Below are positions 7,983 through 16,187 of a stretch of DNA of 64,000 bases, one piece after another (within the stretch, counting starts at the first letter, position 1; the number at the start of each line of letters is the position of its first letter). The notes under the pieces were generated by a model that was not told where the DNA came from, did no database searches, and saw only the letters and a list, made by a program, of their open reading frames with translations. The stretch comes from Nostoc commune NIES-4072. Its GTDB lineage: Bacteria > Cyanobacteriota > Cyanobacteriia > Cyanobacteriales > Nostocaceae. The stretch is taken from assembly GCF_003113895.1 (NCBI RefSeq), contig NZ_BDUD01000001.1, forward strand, positions 5,638,516 to 5,702,515, written 5' to 3'. The translations under genes were made by a program, and so were the position numbers.

Positions 7983-8378
7983 ATGCTGAAAACAACTTCT
8001 CAAACAGAAAAAGATTCTTTTTCTATTAGATTTGATGACCTTGACGAAGGTTCATTATCTGAACTAAGCTCTGACGAAGCCTCTGAAATTACTGGAGGTT
8101 TTCAAGTTCTCAATGATTCAGGTGAGACGAGAGCTTTTTATAATTTTGGAGCGTCCGTACTGGCAGAACGCCAAGTTTTACAACCTGGAGAAACTGGTGA
8201 TTATGATGGAGAATATATTTTATATAATTCTTCAAGAACTTCATTTCAACCAAGATTGTCACGGAGACTTGCTTCAGATGACTTCGTAAGTTTTCGTCGG
8301 CAGGGAAATAATACCATAGTTCTTAATACTACTGGAATTGTCACTCTTGCCAGCACGCCAGCAGGGTCTGAATTTTAA
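7983..8378 (+). CDS. Unrecognised protein with double-glycine-type leader
   Basis: A 131-aa protein I cannot place in a family. Residues 1-39 are acidic and helical and end in LSELSSDEASEITGG, which looks like the double-glycine leader of peptides exported and cleaved by C39-peptidase ABC transporters. Cleavage after the GG would release a mature part of about 92 residues (starting FQVLND) rich in Ser, Asn, Arg and aromatic residues, with no cysteine, so it is not a lanthipeptide-type core. No transporter, cyclase or other maturation gene is in the neighbourhood; the nearest gene is a glycosyltransferase on the other strand. The function is unknown, and the leader call is inference from the motif. 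Confidence 0.7.
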   Translation: MLKTTSQTEKDSFSIRFDDLDEGSLSELSSDEASEITGGFQVLNDSGETRAFYNFGASVLAERQVLQPGETGDYDGEYILYNSSRTSFQPRLSRRLASDDFVSFRRQGNNTIVLNTTGIVTLASTPAGSEF

Positions 8379-8732
8379 GATTGGCTGCGCCCTTGTGGTT
8401 TCATAACTTGTCGGCGTAGCGCTTCCCATTCTCTCCAGGACTGTGGGAGGAGGCAAGGAAAGCTCGCCTCCTCCCCCTCTATTTGATTATCACTTCCCTT
8501 AGCGTACTTTGCGGTAGCCTGCGGCAAGCCTCTGCGAGTCTGCGTTTTCTTATTTATATTTTCACGAATCAAGTAGGACTGCTATATGGCTATAGCGGAA
8601 GTTTGCCTATCATTAAAAATTTGTTTGAGCAAATTGTCTGGTTAATTGACATGATAGCTGGATTTAACCCGTGCTTTAGTGACATTAGCTTTTGGCATTC
8701 GCTCAACGTGAATTCATTTTGCAAAATCGCGT
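8379..8732. other. Intergenic, convergent, repeat debris
   Basis: Contains GC-rich dispersed repeat fragments (GCCTGCGGCAAGCCTCTGCG-like) and a short TAGGACTGCTATA motif also seen near 7359 and 30040. No gene was recognised. Confidence 0.5.
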
Positions 8733-9950
8733 TTATCCCTCTGATTTGTAAAGCGATCGATGAAGAGTTCTACGCTTGGCTAATTCTTTACCTTTACGGC
8801 CAAATTGCTCACGTAGTTGCTGATCTTTACACAACCGATTGAAAGCTTGAAACACTTCATAACCCGAATTGGGATTAACTAGTATTCCATTCTCTTCATG
8901 CTGAACTGTGTCTAGAACACCGCCTAAGCGAGGAGCAATTACAGGCTTACCGAAGTAACTCGCTTCTAAATAAACCATACCAAAACCCTCCATATTATTA
9001 GCTTTAGTATCCAATAAAGTCAGCATGGCAAATATATCGCAAGCAGCATAATAACCTGCTAATTCTCGCTCAGGCACATATCCGGCAAAGTGGACGCGCT
9101 TATCTACCCGCAAACGATGCGCCAGAGATTTTAGTTCCGATTCACTTGACCCTTGACCGCAGATTATATAGTGGACATCGACCCCAAAAGTTAGCAATAG
9201 TGGAATGTTATCAATTACTCGGTCGAAGCCTTTATGCTTTACTAGCCTCCCGATGGAGAGAATAACTATTGCTGATTCGGAAATGTTGTACGCCTGACGC
9301 ACACGAACACGTAAATCATCAAGGCTACTGGGACTTGCTACATTATTGCCAAATTTTTCTGGTCTGATTACTGGGTTAATGACGTGGGTAGGAGTATCTA
9401 ATCGGAAAGCAGTTCTAAGGTAGTCTCTTGTATGAGAACTGTTACAAACAATGCCTTCGGCGCGTTTGAGTGTTAATTTAAATAGCGATCGCAGCACGGG
9501 ATTGTGTAAAGTACAATGAAGATCATTGCCGTGCAGATAGATAAAAAAGCGAATTGGTAAGAAATAACTCAATAGCAATAGCGAAGGGAAATCATAGCCG
9601 TGGCCCCACTCTATATAACGGTAGTGATAGCGAAAATAAAGTCTGATTGCTAAGACAAATGAGCAGACGATATTCACCCAAGGCTTCAGGATATTTCCCA
9701 CAAAGCCACTACGCCAATATCTAGGATAAAACCAGCGATATACAGGAAACTGTTGACTTTGATCAAATACTTTGTCTCCTGAGCAACTAGCCGCCAGCAC
9801 AATAACTCGTTCTGGATCTTGGAGACAGCGATTATAGATATATTCCCCAATTACAGCTTCTTTCGGCAGAAAAATCCGGGATATGACTAAGATATCTGGG
9901 TATGCAGCTTTGTCTCTAATTTCGGCTGTTAGTTGAGAAATATGTTCCAT
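8733..9950 (-). CDS. Glycosyltransferase family 4 (GT-B fold)
   Basis: A 405-aa GT-B glycosyltransferase. The N-terminal Rossmann domain starts at PDILVISRIFLPKEAVIGEYI, and a HGND sequence near residue 145 lies in the acceptor side. The C-terminal domain has ILSIGRLVKHKGFDRVI and the nucleotide-sugar binding EGFGMVYLEA (EX7E motif, residues about 320-330), followed by GKPVIAPRLGG. It presumably transfers a sugar from a nucleotide-sugar donor to a lipid or polysaccharide acceptor in the cytoplasm; donor and acceptor cannot be told. The C-terminus (RTLHRSLYKSEG) is shorter than usual after the last helix, possibly natural. It is a lone gene and does not sit in an obvious polysaccharide cluster. 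Confidence 0.85.
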   Translation of the reverse strand: MEHISQLTAEIRDKAAYPDILVISRIFLPKEAVIGEYIYNRCLQDPERVIVLAASCSGDKVFDQSQQFPVYRWFYPRYWRSGFVGNILKPWVNIVCSFVLAIRLYFRYHYRYIEWGHGYDFPSLLLLSYFLPIRFFIYLHGNDLHCTLHNPVLRSLFKLTLKRAEGIVCNSSHTRDYLRTAFRLDTPTHVINPVIRPEKFGNNVASPSSLDDLRVRVRQAYNISESAIVILSIGRLVKHKGFDRVIDNIPLLLTFGVDVHYIICGQGSSESELKSLAHRLRVDKRVHFAGYVPERELAGYYAACDIFAMLTLLDTKANNMEGFGMVYLEASYFGKPVIAPRLGGVLDTVQHEENGILVNPNSGYEVFQAFNRLCKDQQLREQFGRKGKELAKRRTLHRSLYKSEG

Positions 9951-10990
9951 AATAAAGCTGATAACTTTACTTCAAATAATTTTTAGTTTATTTACAATTA
10001 GGGTTATTTTCAAAGCCTTAATTCTTATTTTATTTCTTTTAAAACGAATGTGGTAGACAAATTTGAAGCCGATTTTACAAAATTAGCCAGGAAGATTGTT
10101 TTTTTATTGTGTTGATTTTATTTTTGCTCCAAATTTCTCACTACTTGAGAATTTCTGTGCATGATGAACAATAAATAAAAGCTAACACTTATAACTTAAT
10201 TGCCAAGTGAAGAACTGTTGCGAAAATTACTAGATTTGGCTCAATTCACATATAATATTTTGAATTTTCTAGGATATTGTGCCAAAATGCCAAAAATTTG
10301 GATAAGTATTTGAGAGCTATCTGGTGTCTGTATAGATTTACTGATAAGGATTACGGGCACTTTCTAGTCTTTTGTACAGCCGTAAATTCAAGGATGCTAA
10401 GTGTAGTAAATAGCACTTGCATTTTAATAATATTTTTTCACCTTGTGAGTAAATAAGTAGCGTGAAGTATTAAACCAATTCGCAATTCGCAATTCGCAAT
10501 TACGTTTTGTGACGGGGATTTAGACCCCGACACAAAACGTGCTGCCTATCTTGCTGGGGACTTAAACCCCCAAAGTTCGTTAAAAAATTAATCAAAATAA
10601 TTATTAAAAATTAAAAGCATCTGTATAATTCCAGACTGTAGCCTGAAAGTGGTAGTCCAAAATGTAGCAACAATCGTCCGTAGACATCGCAAATTTATCG
10701 AGGAAGACAGTTATTGCATAGGGCAGTTCGAGCTTACGGAAAACTGCCCCCTGTTCCCTTAAAGTAATTGTGAACATATCTTAAGGTACGGTTCCCCAGT
10801 CGAGAAATCCCCCCTGCGATCGCTGCCTACCCAACAGAAGACGCGGTAGATTAAATATGTAGCCTTTAAAAGTAAATGCTACGTGTGCTACAAAGCAAGC
10901 TTTTACGGGCTGGCGTTAACGACAGATTGAAAAACTCCTACCAGCATGGAGAGAAATCATAAATAATTCAGTTTTCCAAGCGATTGTATT
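9951..10990. other. 1-kb divergent intergenic region with hairpins
   Basis: An AT-rich promoter side lies next to the glycosyltransferase, then the repeat at 10471-10545 with its long stem, then an inverted repeat GGGCAGTT...AACTGCCC at 10721-10749. I see no gene. Confidence 0.55.
10471..10545. repeat. CAATTCG heptamer array plus long hairpin
   Basis: Three or four copies of GCAATTC lead into a 39-base hairpin at 10502-10540: a 10-bp outer stem ACGTTTTGTG/CACAAAACGT, a one-base bulge on each side, and an inner CGGGG/CCCCG stem. A relative lies at 61699-61795. Confidence 0.8.
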
Positions 10991-11974
10991 ATGCGTAAAA
11001 AACTACAACAAACCATCAAACCACTGTTAAAAAGCTTGTTAGCGCTAGGACTTGTGTTAACTTTGGCTCTTAGCCACGCCGATGGAGCATTAGCGGCCCG
11101 CAGTGGGGGTCGAATCGGTGGTGGCTCCTTTAGAGTACCTTCGAGCCGCACCTATACACCGCGCACATACTCACCTCCTGGCGGAGGCGGATACTATCCT
11201 GGTGGTGGTTTTGGTGGTGGTTTTGGCTTTCCCTTCCTACTTCCTTTCTGGGGTATTGGGGGAGGATTTGGTGGTCTATTTAGCATCTTAATTTTCTTTG
11301 CGATCGCTAATTTCTTATTGCAAACTTTCCGCCGCGTCTCTGGCGGTGAAACACCAGAAGCAGATTACACCAGTAACTCTCCGGTTTCTGTGACTCGTTT
11401 GCAAGTAGGTTTGCTAGCTCAAGCCCGTGAATTGCAAAATGAACTCAACCACATTGCTGAAACTGCTGATACCAACACCCCAGAGGGGAGAGCAGAAGTT
11501 TTACAAGAAGCCAGCCTAGCTTTACTCCGCCATCCTGAATACTTTGTGTATGCAGGTGGTGGTACTCAACAAGCCAGTTTAAATTCAGCTGAAAGTCAGT
11601 TTAATCGGCTGTCATTGGCAGAACGTAGCAAGTTTAGCGAAGAAACTATTTCTAACGTCAACAATCAGCTAAGAGGGGCCCTTGCCAAAGATGCTTTACC
11701 TCCGGCTGGTGAACTCGACAACCCCACCCGCCTATTTACCGAAGGCCCTGGTGAATACATTATCGTCACCTTGCTGGCGGCGACTTTAGGTAAGTTTGAA
11801 ATTCCCACAGCGATTAACAGTGCTGATGATTTGCGTCAAGCTTTGCGCCAAATTGGTAGTATCCCCAGTGAGAAACTTCTAGCAATTGAAGTTCTTTGGA
11901 CTCCGCAAGCTGAAAATGATACCCTAACATCTGATGATGTACTGGCAAATTATCCTGATTTGAGACTTGTTTAA
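10991..11974 (+). CDS. DUF1517 membrane protein (FLAP1-like)
   Basis: A 327-aa protein with an N-terminal signal or anchor (LLALGLVLTLALSHADGALAA), then a Gly/Ser/Tyr/Pro-rich low-complexity segment (residues about 38-85) and a hydrophobic stretch (GLFSILIFFAIANFLL). The rest is a soluble DUF1517 domain with SVTRLQVGLLAQARELQNEL and a conserved C-terminal LLAIEVLWTPQ. Plant chloroplast FLAP1 proteins, linked to light acclimation, also carry DUF1517, so a thylakoid or envelope location is plausible here. The biochemical activity is unknown. A rho-independent terminator follows. Confidence 0.85.
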   Translation: MRKKLQQTIKPLLKSLLALGLVLTLALSHADGALAARSGGRIGGGSFRVPSSRTYTPRTYSPPGGGGYYPGGGFGGGFGFPFLLPFWGIGGGFGGLFSILIFFAIANFLLQTFRRVSGGETPEADYTSNSPVSVTRLQVGLLAQARELQNELNHIAETADTNTPEGRAEVLQEASLALLRHPEYFVYAGGGTQQASLNSAESQFNRLSLAERSKFSEETISNVNNQLRGALAKDALPPAGELDNPTRLFTEGPGEYIIVTLLAATLGKFEIPTAINSADDLRQALRQIGSIPSEKLLAIEVLWTPQAENDTLTSDDVLANYPDLRLV

Positions 11975-12305
11975 TTTCTAAAAAATTTCGCGCTTTAGTG
12001 CAAAGAAAGAACTTGGCATCTTGGCGCAACGAATAAGTTACCCTTTGAGGTCAATAATTAGAAAACCGTTTGTCAATGACAAGCGGTTTTTTGTATAACT
12101 TAGATATGGAAGGAATTACGCACTGAAAAGTGAAACCTAGATCCTTTAATCCCCTTTAGAAAGGCGAGAACCCTAAAAGTCCCCTTCTTAACGATGTTGG
12201 GGTATCTCTGATACCTAAGTCTTATATACTTAATTTTAGAAAAATTATTCTTAGCCAAGACTTTGGTAGTATTATCAAAATGCATTATACGTAAAGTGTT
12301 ATCTT
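11975..12305. other. Intergenic: terminator and promoter region of ccbP
   Basis: Holds the terminator at 12062-12092 and then about 200 AT-rich bases before the calcium-binding protein gene. No further signals could be supported. Confidence 0.5.
12062..12092 (+). terminator. Rho-independent terminator
   Basis: A 13-bp stem (AAAACCGTTTGTC / GACAAGCGGTTTT, one mismatch) with an AAT loop, followed by T's. It lies downstream of the DUF1517 gene. Confidence 0.85.
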
Positions 12306-12686
12306 ATGCCTAGTGTTGAAGCCGACGAAAACCGAGAGCATCGCATTAAAACAGAGATCATTGTAGATGCTGAAGATAAAGAAGACCGGGCCATGGGTTG
12401 GTACTATTACCTCGAAGAGGTTCTGAATTTTCCCTTTATGGCTAAATGGACTAAGAAGGGACGCAAATCAGGTTCTACCGAGGAGAAACCAGTGGAAGTG
12501 CTGGGAATGGCCCCAGATGATGAGTGCTTGAAAGATATGCTTGTAGAAGTGGCTTACATTAATGGTAAAGATGATGATGTATATTCTGCAAAGTTATCTG
12601 AAATAGCAGCCATTGATGCTGACAGCGAAACTGAAGAAGCGATCGCAGATTGGCTCTATTGGATTGCCAGAGGATATAAATTTTAA
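12306..12686 (+). CDS. ccbP: Calcium-binding protein CcbP family
   Basis: An acidic 126-aa protein with RIKTEIIVDAEDKEDRAMGW, then YYYLEEVLNFPF, then a central SH3-like part and an acidic C-terminus ending ADWLYWIARGYKF. This matches CcbP, the calcium-binding protein of Anabaena. There it sequesters Ca2+ in vegetative cells, and its loss accompanies heterocyst differentiation. There are no EF hands; Ca2+ is bound by clustered Asp/Glu on the surface. The gene is monocistronic, and the next gene is convergent only 3 bp beyond the stop. Its presence supports a heterocystous host. The family assignment is good; the role in this strain is inferred. Confidence 0.85.
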   Translation: MPSVEADENREHRIKTEIIVDAEDKEDRAMGWYYYLEEVLNFPFMAKWTKKGRKSGSTEEKPVEVLGMAPDDECLKDMLVEVAYINGKDDDVYSAKLSEIAAIDADSETEEAIADWLYWIARGYKF

Positions 12687-12689
12687 ATT

Positions 12690-13250
12690 CTAGGATAAAT
12701 ATCGAATGACGCGGCAGGGATTGCCAGCAGCGACAACATTCTCAGGTATATCTTTGACAACTACACTGCCAGCACCAATGGTTGTGTTATCACCAATGGT
12801 TACACCTGGACAAATAATTGCACTGCCACCAATCCACACATTATTACCAATGTTAATTGGGGCAGCTAATTCTCTTCCAGAGAGACGAATTTCTGGCTCT
12901 GTTGGGTGATAAGCAGTATAAATTTGCACATAAGGAGCGCATAAGACATTTTCACCAATATGAACTGTATTGCAGTCTAAAATTACACAGCCATAGTTCA
13001 TATACAATCTGTCACCAGCGAAAATATTACTGCCATAGTCACAGTGAAAGGGCGGCACAATTGATATTTTGTCACCAAGCTTTCCAAATAATTCTTGCAA
13101 AATTTGCTGCCGTTGCTCTTGCTGTTCTTCGGTTGTAGAATTGTAACTTCGCAACAGACGGCTAGCTCGCTTACTTTCGGCAGCCAATTCTGGATCATCC
13201 GCCAGATATAATTCGCCTGCAAGCATTTTCTGTTTTTCGGTTTTTTCCAT
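12690..13250 (-). CDS. Sugar O-acetyltransferase (maltose/galactoside type)
   Basis: A 186-aa left-handed beta-helix acetyltransferase. The N-terminal Mac domain (MEKTEKQKMLAGELYLADDP) is followed by hexapeptide repeats (INIGNNVWIGGSAIICPGVT, IGDNTTIGAGSVVVKDIP) and the terminal AAGNPCRVIR typical of maltose/galactoside acetyltransferases. The catalytic His is probably in YTAYHPTEP. It transfers acetyl from acetyl-CoA to a sugar hydroxyl; the sugar is unknown. The start at 13250 is chosen because it begins at the conserved Mac domain; the open frame to 13352 runs into the neighbouring gene. Confidence 0.88.
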   Translation of the reverse strand: MEKTEKQKMLAGELYLADDPELAAESKRASRLLRSYNSTTEEQQEQRQQILQELFGKLGDKISIVPPFHCDYGSNIFAGDRLYMNYGCVILDCNTVHIGENVLCAPYVQIYTAYHPTEPEIRLSGRELAAPINIGNNVWIGGSAIICPGVTIGDNTTIGAGSVVVKDIPENVVAAGNPCRVIRYLS

Positions 13251-13287
13251 GACAGACTTATGTACTTTCTCGATTGCGATCGCCCCT

Positions 13288-13737
13288 TTAATTTTGTAGA
13301 TTAAAGGATGCTTTATTGATGAGGATATCGTTTTGAAATCTAAGTGTAACACTCCAGTATGGATTGATATCTCTTCTTTGAGATTCGTAATCAGTCAAAT
13401 AAACATCTTGATCGTTCCACTGGTAAATCTTTTCATGTATTTGTCCATCAGCAGAATCGATATTGTTTTCATAAATCAAGATACCATCCCAGCCTAGAAT
13501 GGAACGAACTTCATCATACGACATGCCTGTAGATATAGAGTTATATAAATTTTCCCTGATTTCAGATGACAATTTTATCTGTTTAATCTGTATAGTCTCA
13601 TTACTATTTTGATTAAAGACTTTGAACATAGAGTTCATAAAGAAGGTAGGCATCTGAGTAATAGAAGAAACTTTATGGGAATAGATAAACGCAATCCATG
13701 CTAATAAAGCAACAGCTAACAAGATTAAATATTTCAT
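13288..13737 (-). CDS. Membrane-anchored protein with BamE/DUF3862-like motif
   Basis: A 149-aa protein with an N-terminal hydrophobic anchor (YLILLAVALLAWIAFIYS) and a C-terminal domain containing ISTGMSYDEVRSILGWDG, which resembles the GMSYxEVxxILG motif of BamE/SmpA and DUF3862 folds, followed by beta strands (EKIYQWND, WSVTLRFQND). It probably sits in the periplasm facing the outer membrane. I start it at the first ATG (13737); a TTG at 13785 would translate through a perfect GGGTGG/CCACCC hairpin. That hairpin and its T7 run abut the ATG, so expression may depend on it. It is the last gene of the exported-protein cluster. Confidence 0.65.
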   Translation of the reverse strand: MKYLILLAVALLAWIAFIYSHKVSSITQMPTFFMNSMFKVFNQNSNETIQIKQIKLSSEIRENLYNSISTGMSYDEVRSILGWDGILIYENNIDSADGQIHEKIYQWNDQDVYLTDYESQRRDINPYWSVTLRFQNDILINKASFNLQN

Positions 13738-13761
13738 AAAAAAAGGGTGGAATAACCACCC
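13738..13761 (-). terminator. Hairpin with T7 run abutting a start codon
   Basis: On the minus strand the stem GGGTGG-TTATT-CCACCC is followed immediately by TTTTTTT and then the ATG of the anchored protein gene. It reads as an intrinsic terminator of the paralogue pair upstream. A sister hairpin lies at 14253-14271 behind the other paralogue. Confidence 0.75.
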
Positions 13762-13797
13762 GACAATTTTCTCCAATAATATCAAGTAGGGTAATAA

Positions 13798-14178
13798 CTA
13801 ACGAATCCCTGCACTGCTTTCGTGGGTGCTAGTGTATGAATTCATAATAGTATTGATTGTACCCCATACTCTAGTTGTCATCTTTTCGTGAAAACTACCA
13901 TTTAGTTCAGAACCACCATTATAAACAGTAAAATCTTTAAAATATTCTCCGACTTTACCATTGTTGTATTCGGCTTCAACCATACCATCAATATAAATCT
14001 TGTCAGATGAAGAACTGTAATCTTGAGTACGATTTGAATTGGTTACAGTATCAATGTTGAAATTAGTCTGTGTTCTGCCCCCCTTAATTGTCCACTGGTT
14101 CAAAACAAAAGTCTCACCTGCTAAAGCAGGGCTAGTAAACAAAGTAGCAAGAATAGCTAAACCGAGAACTTGCTTCAT
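13798..14178 (-). CDS. Exported small protein, paralogue 1
   Basis: A 126-aa protein of unknown function with a clear signal peptide (LGLAILATLFTSPALA, cut before GETFV). The mature part is rich in Asn, Thr, Ser and Tyr, and ends in HESSAGIR. It is a tandem paralogue of the gene at 14308-14691: both start MK(Q/K)VLGLA, continue (A)GETFV, and end HE(S/T)SAG(I/V)R, with a shared central YIDG. The conserved C-terminal peptide suggests a binding or processing tag. The mature protein has no cysteine, so it is not a disulfide protein. I do not recognise a family; surface fibre subunit and secreted adhesin are only guesses. Confidence 0.75.
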   Translation of the reverse strand: MKQVLGLAILATLFTSPALAGETFVLNQWTIKGGRTQTNFNIDTVTNSNRTQDYSSSSDKIYIDGMVEAEYNNGKVGEYFKDFTVYNGGSELNGSFHEKMTTRVWGTINTIMNSYTSTHESSAGIR

Positions 14179-14252
14179 TACTTTGTCCTGATTATAAATT
14201 AGTTGCCTTTGTCACAGAAACTAATCTCGCCAAAGGAACTAAAAGAAGTTCC

Positions 14253-14271
14253 AGGGTGGATTAACCACCCT
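14253..14271 (-). other. Hairpin between the two paralogues
   Basis: AGGGTGG-TTAAT-CCACCCT style stem (minus-strand reading), with a second inverted repeat GGAACT...AGTTCC directly next to it at 14235-14252. The first stem is repeated behind the other paralogue, so the duplication included it. Here it lacks a strong T-run, so it could act as an RNA stabiliser or weak terminator. Confidence 0.65.
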
Positions 14272-14307
14272 AGAATGTTTTCTAATTACATCAAGCACTA
14301 TTAAGAA

Positions 14308-14691
14308 TTAACGAACACCTGCGCTGGTTTCGTGAGCATCAGTATATGCGTTAGTTGTGGTCTTAATAGTACCACCAACGGTAGTGTAATTAGTTTCACT
14401 GTATTTACCATACAGTTCAGCACCTGCTGTATGAACGGTAAATTCATCAAAGGAAATTGTTGAAGCACCACCATATCCTTTGCCGGCATCAATATTACCA
14501 TCGATGTAAGTCTTATCAGCCCAAGAAGTATATTTTTCATCCCGATTTGAATAAGTCTTAGAATCAAGTTTTAAATCGGTATTTGTTACACTATTACTCC
14601 ATGAATCTTCGTTACGCACAAATGTTTCACCAGCAAAAGCAGGAGTAGCTAATAAGGTAGCAAGAAGAGCCAAACCAAGAACTTTTTTCAT
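14308..14691 (-). CDS. Exported small protein, paralogue 2
   Basis: A 127-aa protein with a signal peptide (VLGLALLATLLATPAFA, cut before GETFV) and a Ser/Thr/Asn/Tyr-rich, cysteine-free mature part. It shares its N-terminus, the central YIDGN segment and the C-terminal HETSAGVR with the neighbouring paralogue. The middle has diverged a good deal, so the duplication is not recent. It starts 20 bp behind the stop of the 205-aa exported protein, so co-transcription is likely. Family unknown. The matching termini and 5' regions make a tandem duplication more likely than chance similarity. Confidence 0.75.
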   Translation of the reverse strand: MKKVLGLALLATLLATPAFAGETFVRNEDSWSNSVTNTDLKLDSKTYSNRDEKYTSWADKTYIDGNIDAGKGYGGASTISFDEFTVHTAGAELYGKYSETNYTTVGGTIKTTTNAYTDAHETSAGVR

Positions 14692-14711
14692 GAGTTTATC
14701 CTCGTTGTGAA

Positions 14712-15329
14712 TTAGTTGTCTTTTTCAGTCTCATTTTTAGGTAATTCTTGAGACTGGAACCTCGGAAGTTTGTTAGGTTCATTTGTATTAGTTCTGTTTA
14801 TAGCAACCCCTTTACAGACAGCAGAAATAGTAGGAAAGCTGTCGGGGTTTAGTTGGATACCAGCACCGATTAGTTCAGCACAGGCTCGAGCATTGATAAT
14901 CTCTACATCATATTGAGTCTTACGAGAAATAGTTTCAGCCATTTGTTTGCAAGTACTCTCTAAGCTTCCACCCAAAGGGAAAACTATAGCAGCATTCACA
15001 GCATAAGAGGCATTGTTAGAGAAACTAATCCCGTCATAGGAACTCAAAGCAGTCCCTAATATTAAAGATGGTCGCGGACACACAACATTTATTCCAGCTA
15101 CTCCTTGAATTTTATAAGTAGCCGATTCACCAAGGTTGTAAACTCCTGTTTGATTAATTGCAGCAGAGTTCCGTTGTTGATTATCAAGAGTCTGCTCTTG
15201 ATTAGGCTGAGATTGAGAATTAACAGAGTTAGTGACAGATTGTGCCTGGGCTTCGAGATTTATACTAACTACTCCGAGTAGACATAGTAAGGAATGGTTA
15301 GTAAATAGTCGTAGAGCTTTTTTAAACAT
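14712..15329 (-). CDS. Exported protein of unknown family, first gene of cluster
   Basis: A 205-aa protein beginning with a signal peptide (LFTNHSLLCLLGVVSINLEAQA) and a Gln/Asn/Ser-rich stretch (residues about 30-65). It continues with GESATYKIQGVAGINVVCPRP and a segment with four cysteines that could form two disulfides in the mature protein. No family was recognised. It opens the minus-strand cluster that continues with the two small paralogues and the anchored protein. The order (larger exported protein, two related small exported proteins, anchored protein) resembles a secretion- or surface-structure gene set, but that is only context. Confidence 0.7.
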   Translation of the reverse strand: MFKKALRLFTNHSLLCLLGVVSINLEAQAQSVTNSVNSQSQPNQEQTLDNQQRNSAAINQTGVYNLGESATYKIQGVAGINVVCPRPSLILGTALSSYDGISFSNNASYAVNAAIVFPLGGSLESTCKQMAETISRKTQYDVEIINARACAELIGAGIQLNPDSFPTISAVCKGVAINRTNTNEPNKLPRFQSQELPKNETEKDN

Positions 15330-16187
15330 TTGAAGTTTTTTAGATATTGCAAAGGAAGGGTGTTAAGAGTCATGGATTAAGTAACTTGGCAGAATCAAAC
15401 AAAACTAAGAAAGATAAATTCAATAAAAATTGTCTTTCTTCTTACCTCCTACCTCCTACCTCTTGCTTCCTGCCTTATCCCAACGACAAATTTTTACGCT
15501 GGTCTACTTGGTTGACTAATTAGGTGCTTTACCTTATTAAAACAAGTAGTATCTGCCACTTTATTTGTTTTTAAAAGTGTTGATGTTTTTGAACTTTTGC
15601 AGTTCGTTATTCATCACAAATCAATATTCTCAAGTTTCCCAAAAAAACGCGAGGGGGGTTTTGTGGGGTTAAATGTAAAACTAGCAAATATTAATAATTA
15701 TCAAGTAAAAATCAATTTAGATATAAATAGTAATAAGCTAAAAAATTTAATTTTTAAAGCAATAATAATAAAAGTTTAAAGATAAAATAAAGCTTAAATA
15801 AAAATTTTGAAAACTTAGCCAAAAGAAGCTACTTTTTTAAAGATCAAATGAACTTTATCATAAATTAGTTCATACCTTGTATCATGACAAATACTTAGAT
15901 AAACAATATTTCAATCATTTAAAGTTCATAAACTTTATATGACTCCTATTTGGCTTTTGAAAAAACGTCCTACTCCTTTACCTCTCTTCTCTCGTGTTCC
16001 CTATCTTCACGAGTAAGTTGATAGATCATCAAATCAGATTGCTATACGAACTATTAAGAATTCAAAATTACTGTACGCCTTGTCGCAGCCTCTAAGGAAC
16101 TGCCGTGAGAACTCTGGCAACGCAGTAGCTCCCTTTAATTTCCGATAATTAAACATCTACATAAAATTCATCAGATTAGTTTAACCT
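15330..16187. other. AT-rich intergenic region, no gene seen
   Basis: Very AT-rich, with a CCTCCTA heptamer array near 15440-15480 and a purine-rich stretch. The possible 60-aa frame at 15597-15779 has composition like its surroundings and no recognisable features. Confidence 0.5.

Noticed and set aside
8483..8842. 119-aa plus-strand frame
   Set aside because: Antisense to the glycosyltransferase end and to repeat sequence.
15597..15779. 60-aa frame
   Set aside because: Lys/Asn/Ile-rich with the composition of the AT-rich surroundings; no ribosome binding site or domain.
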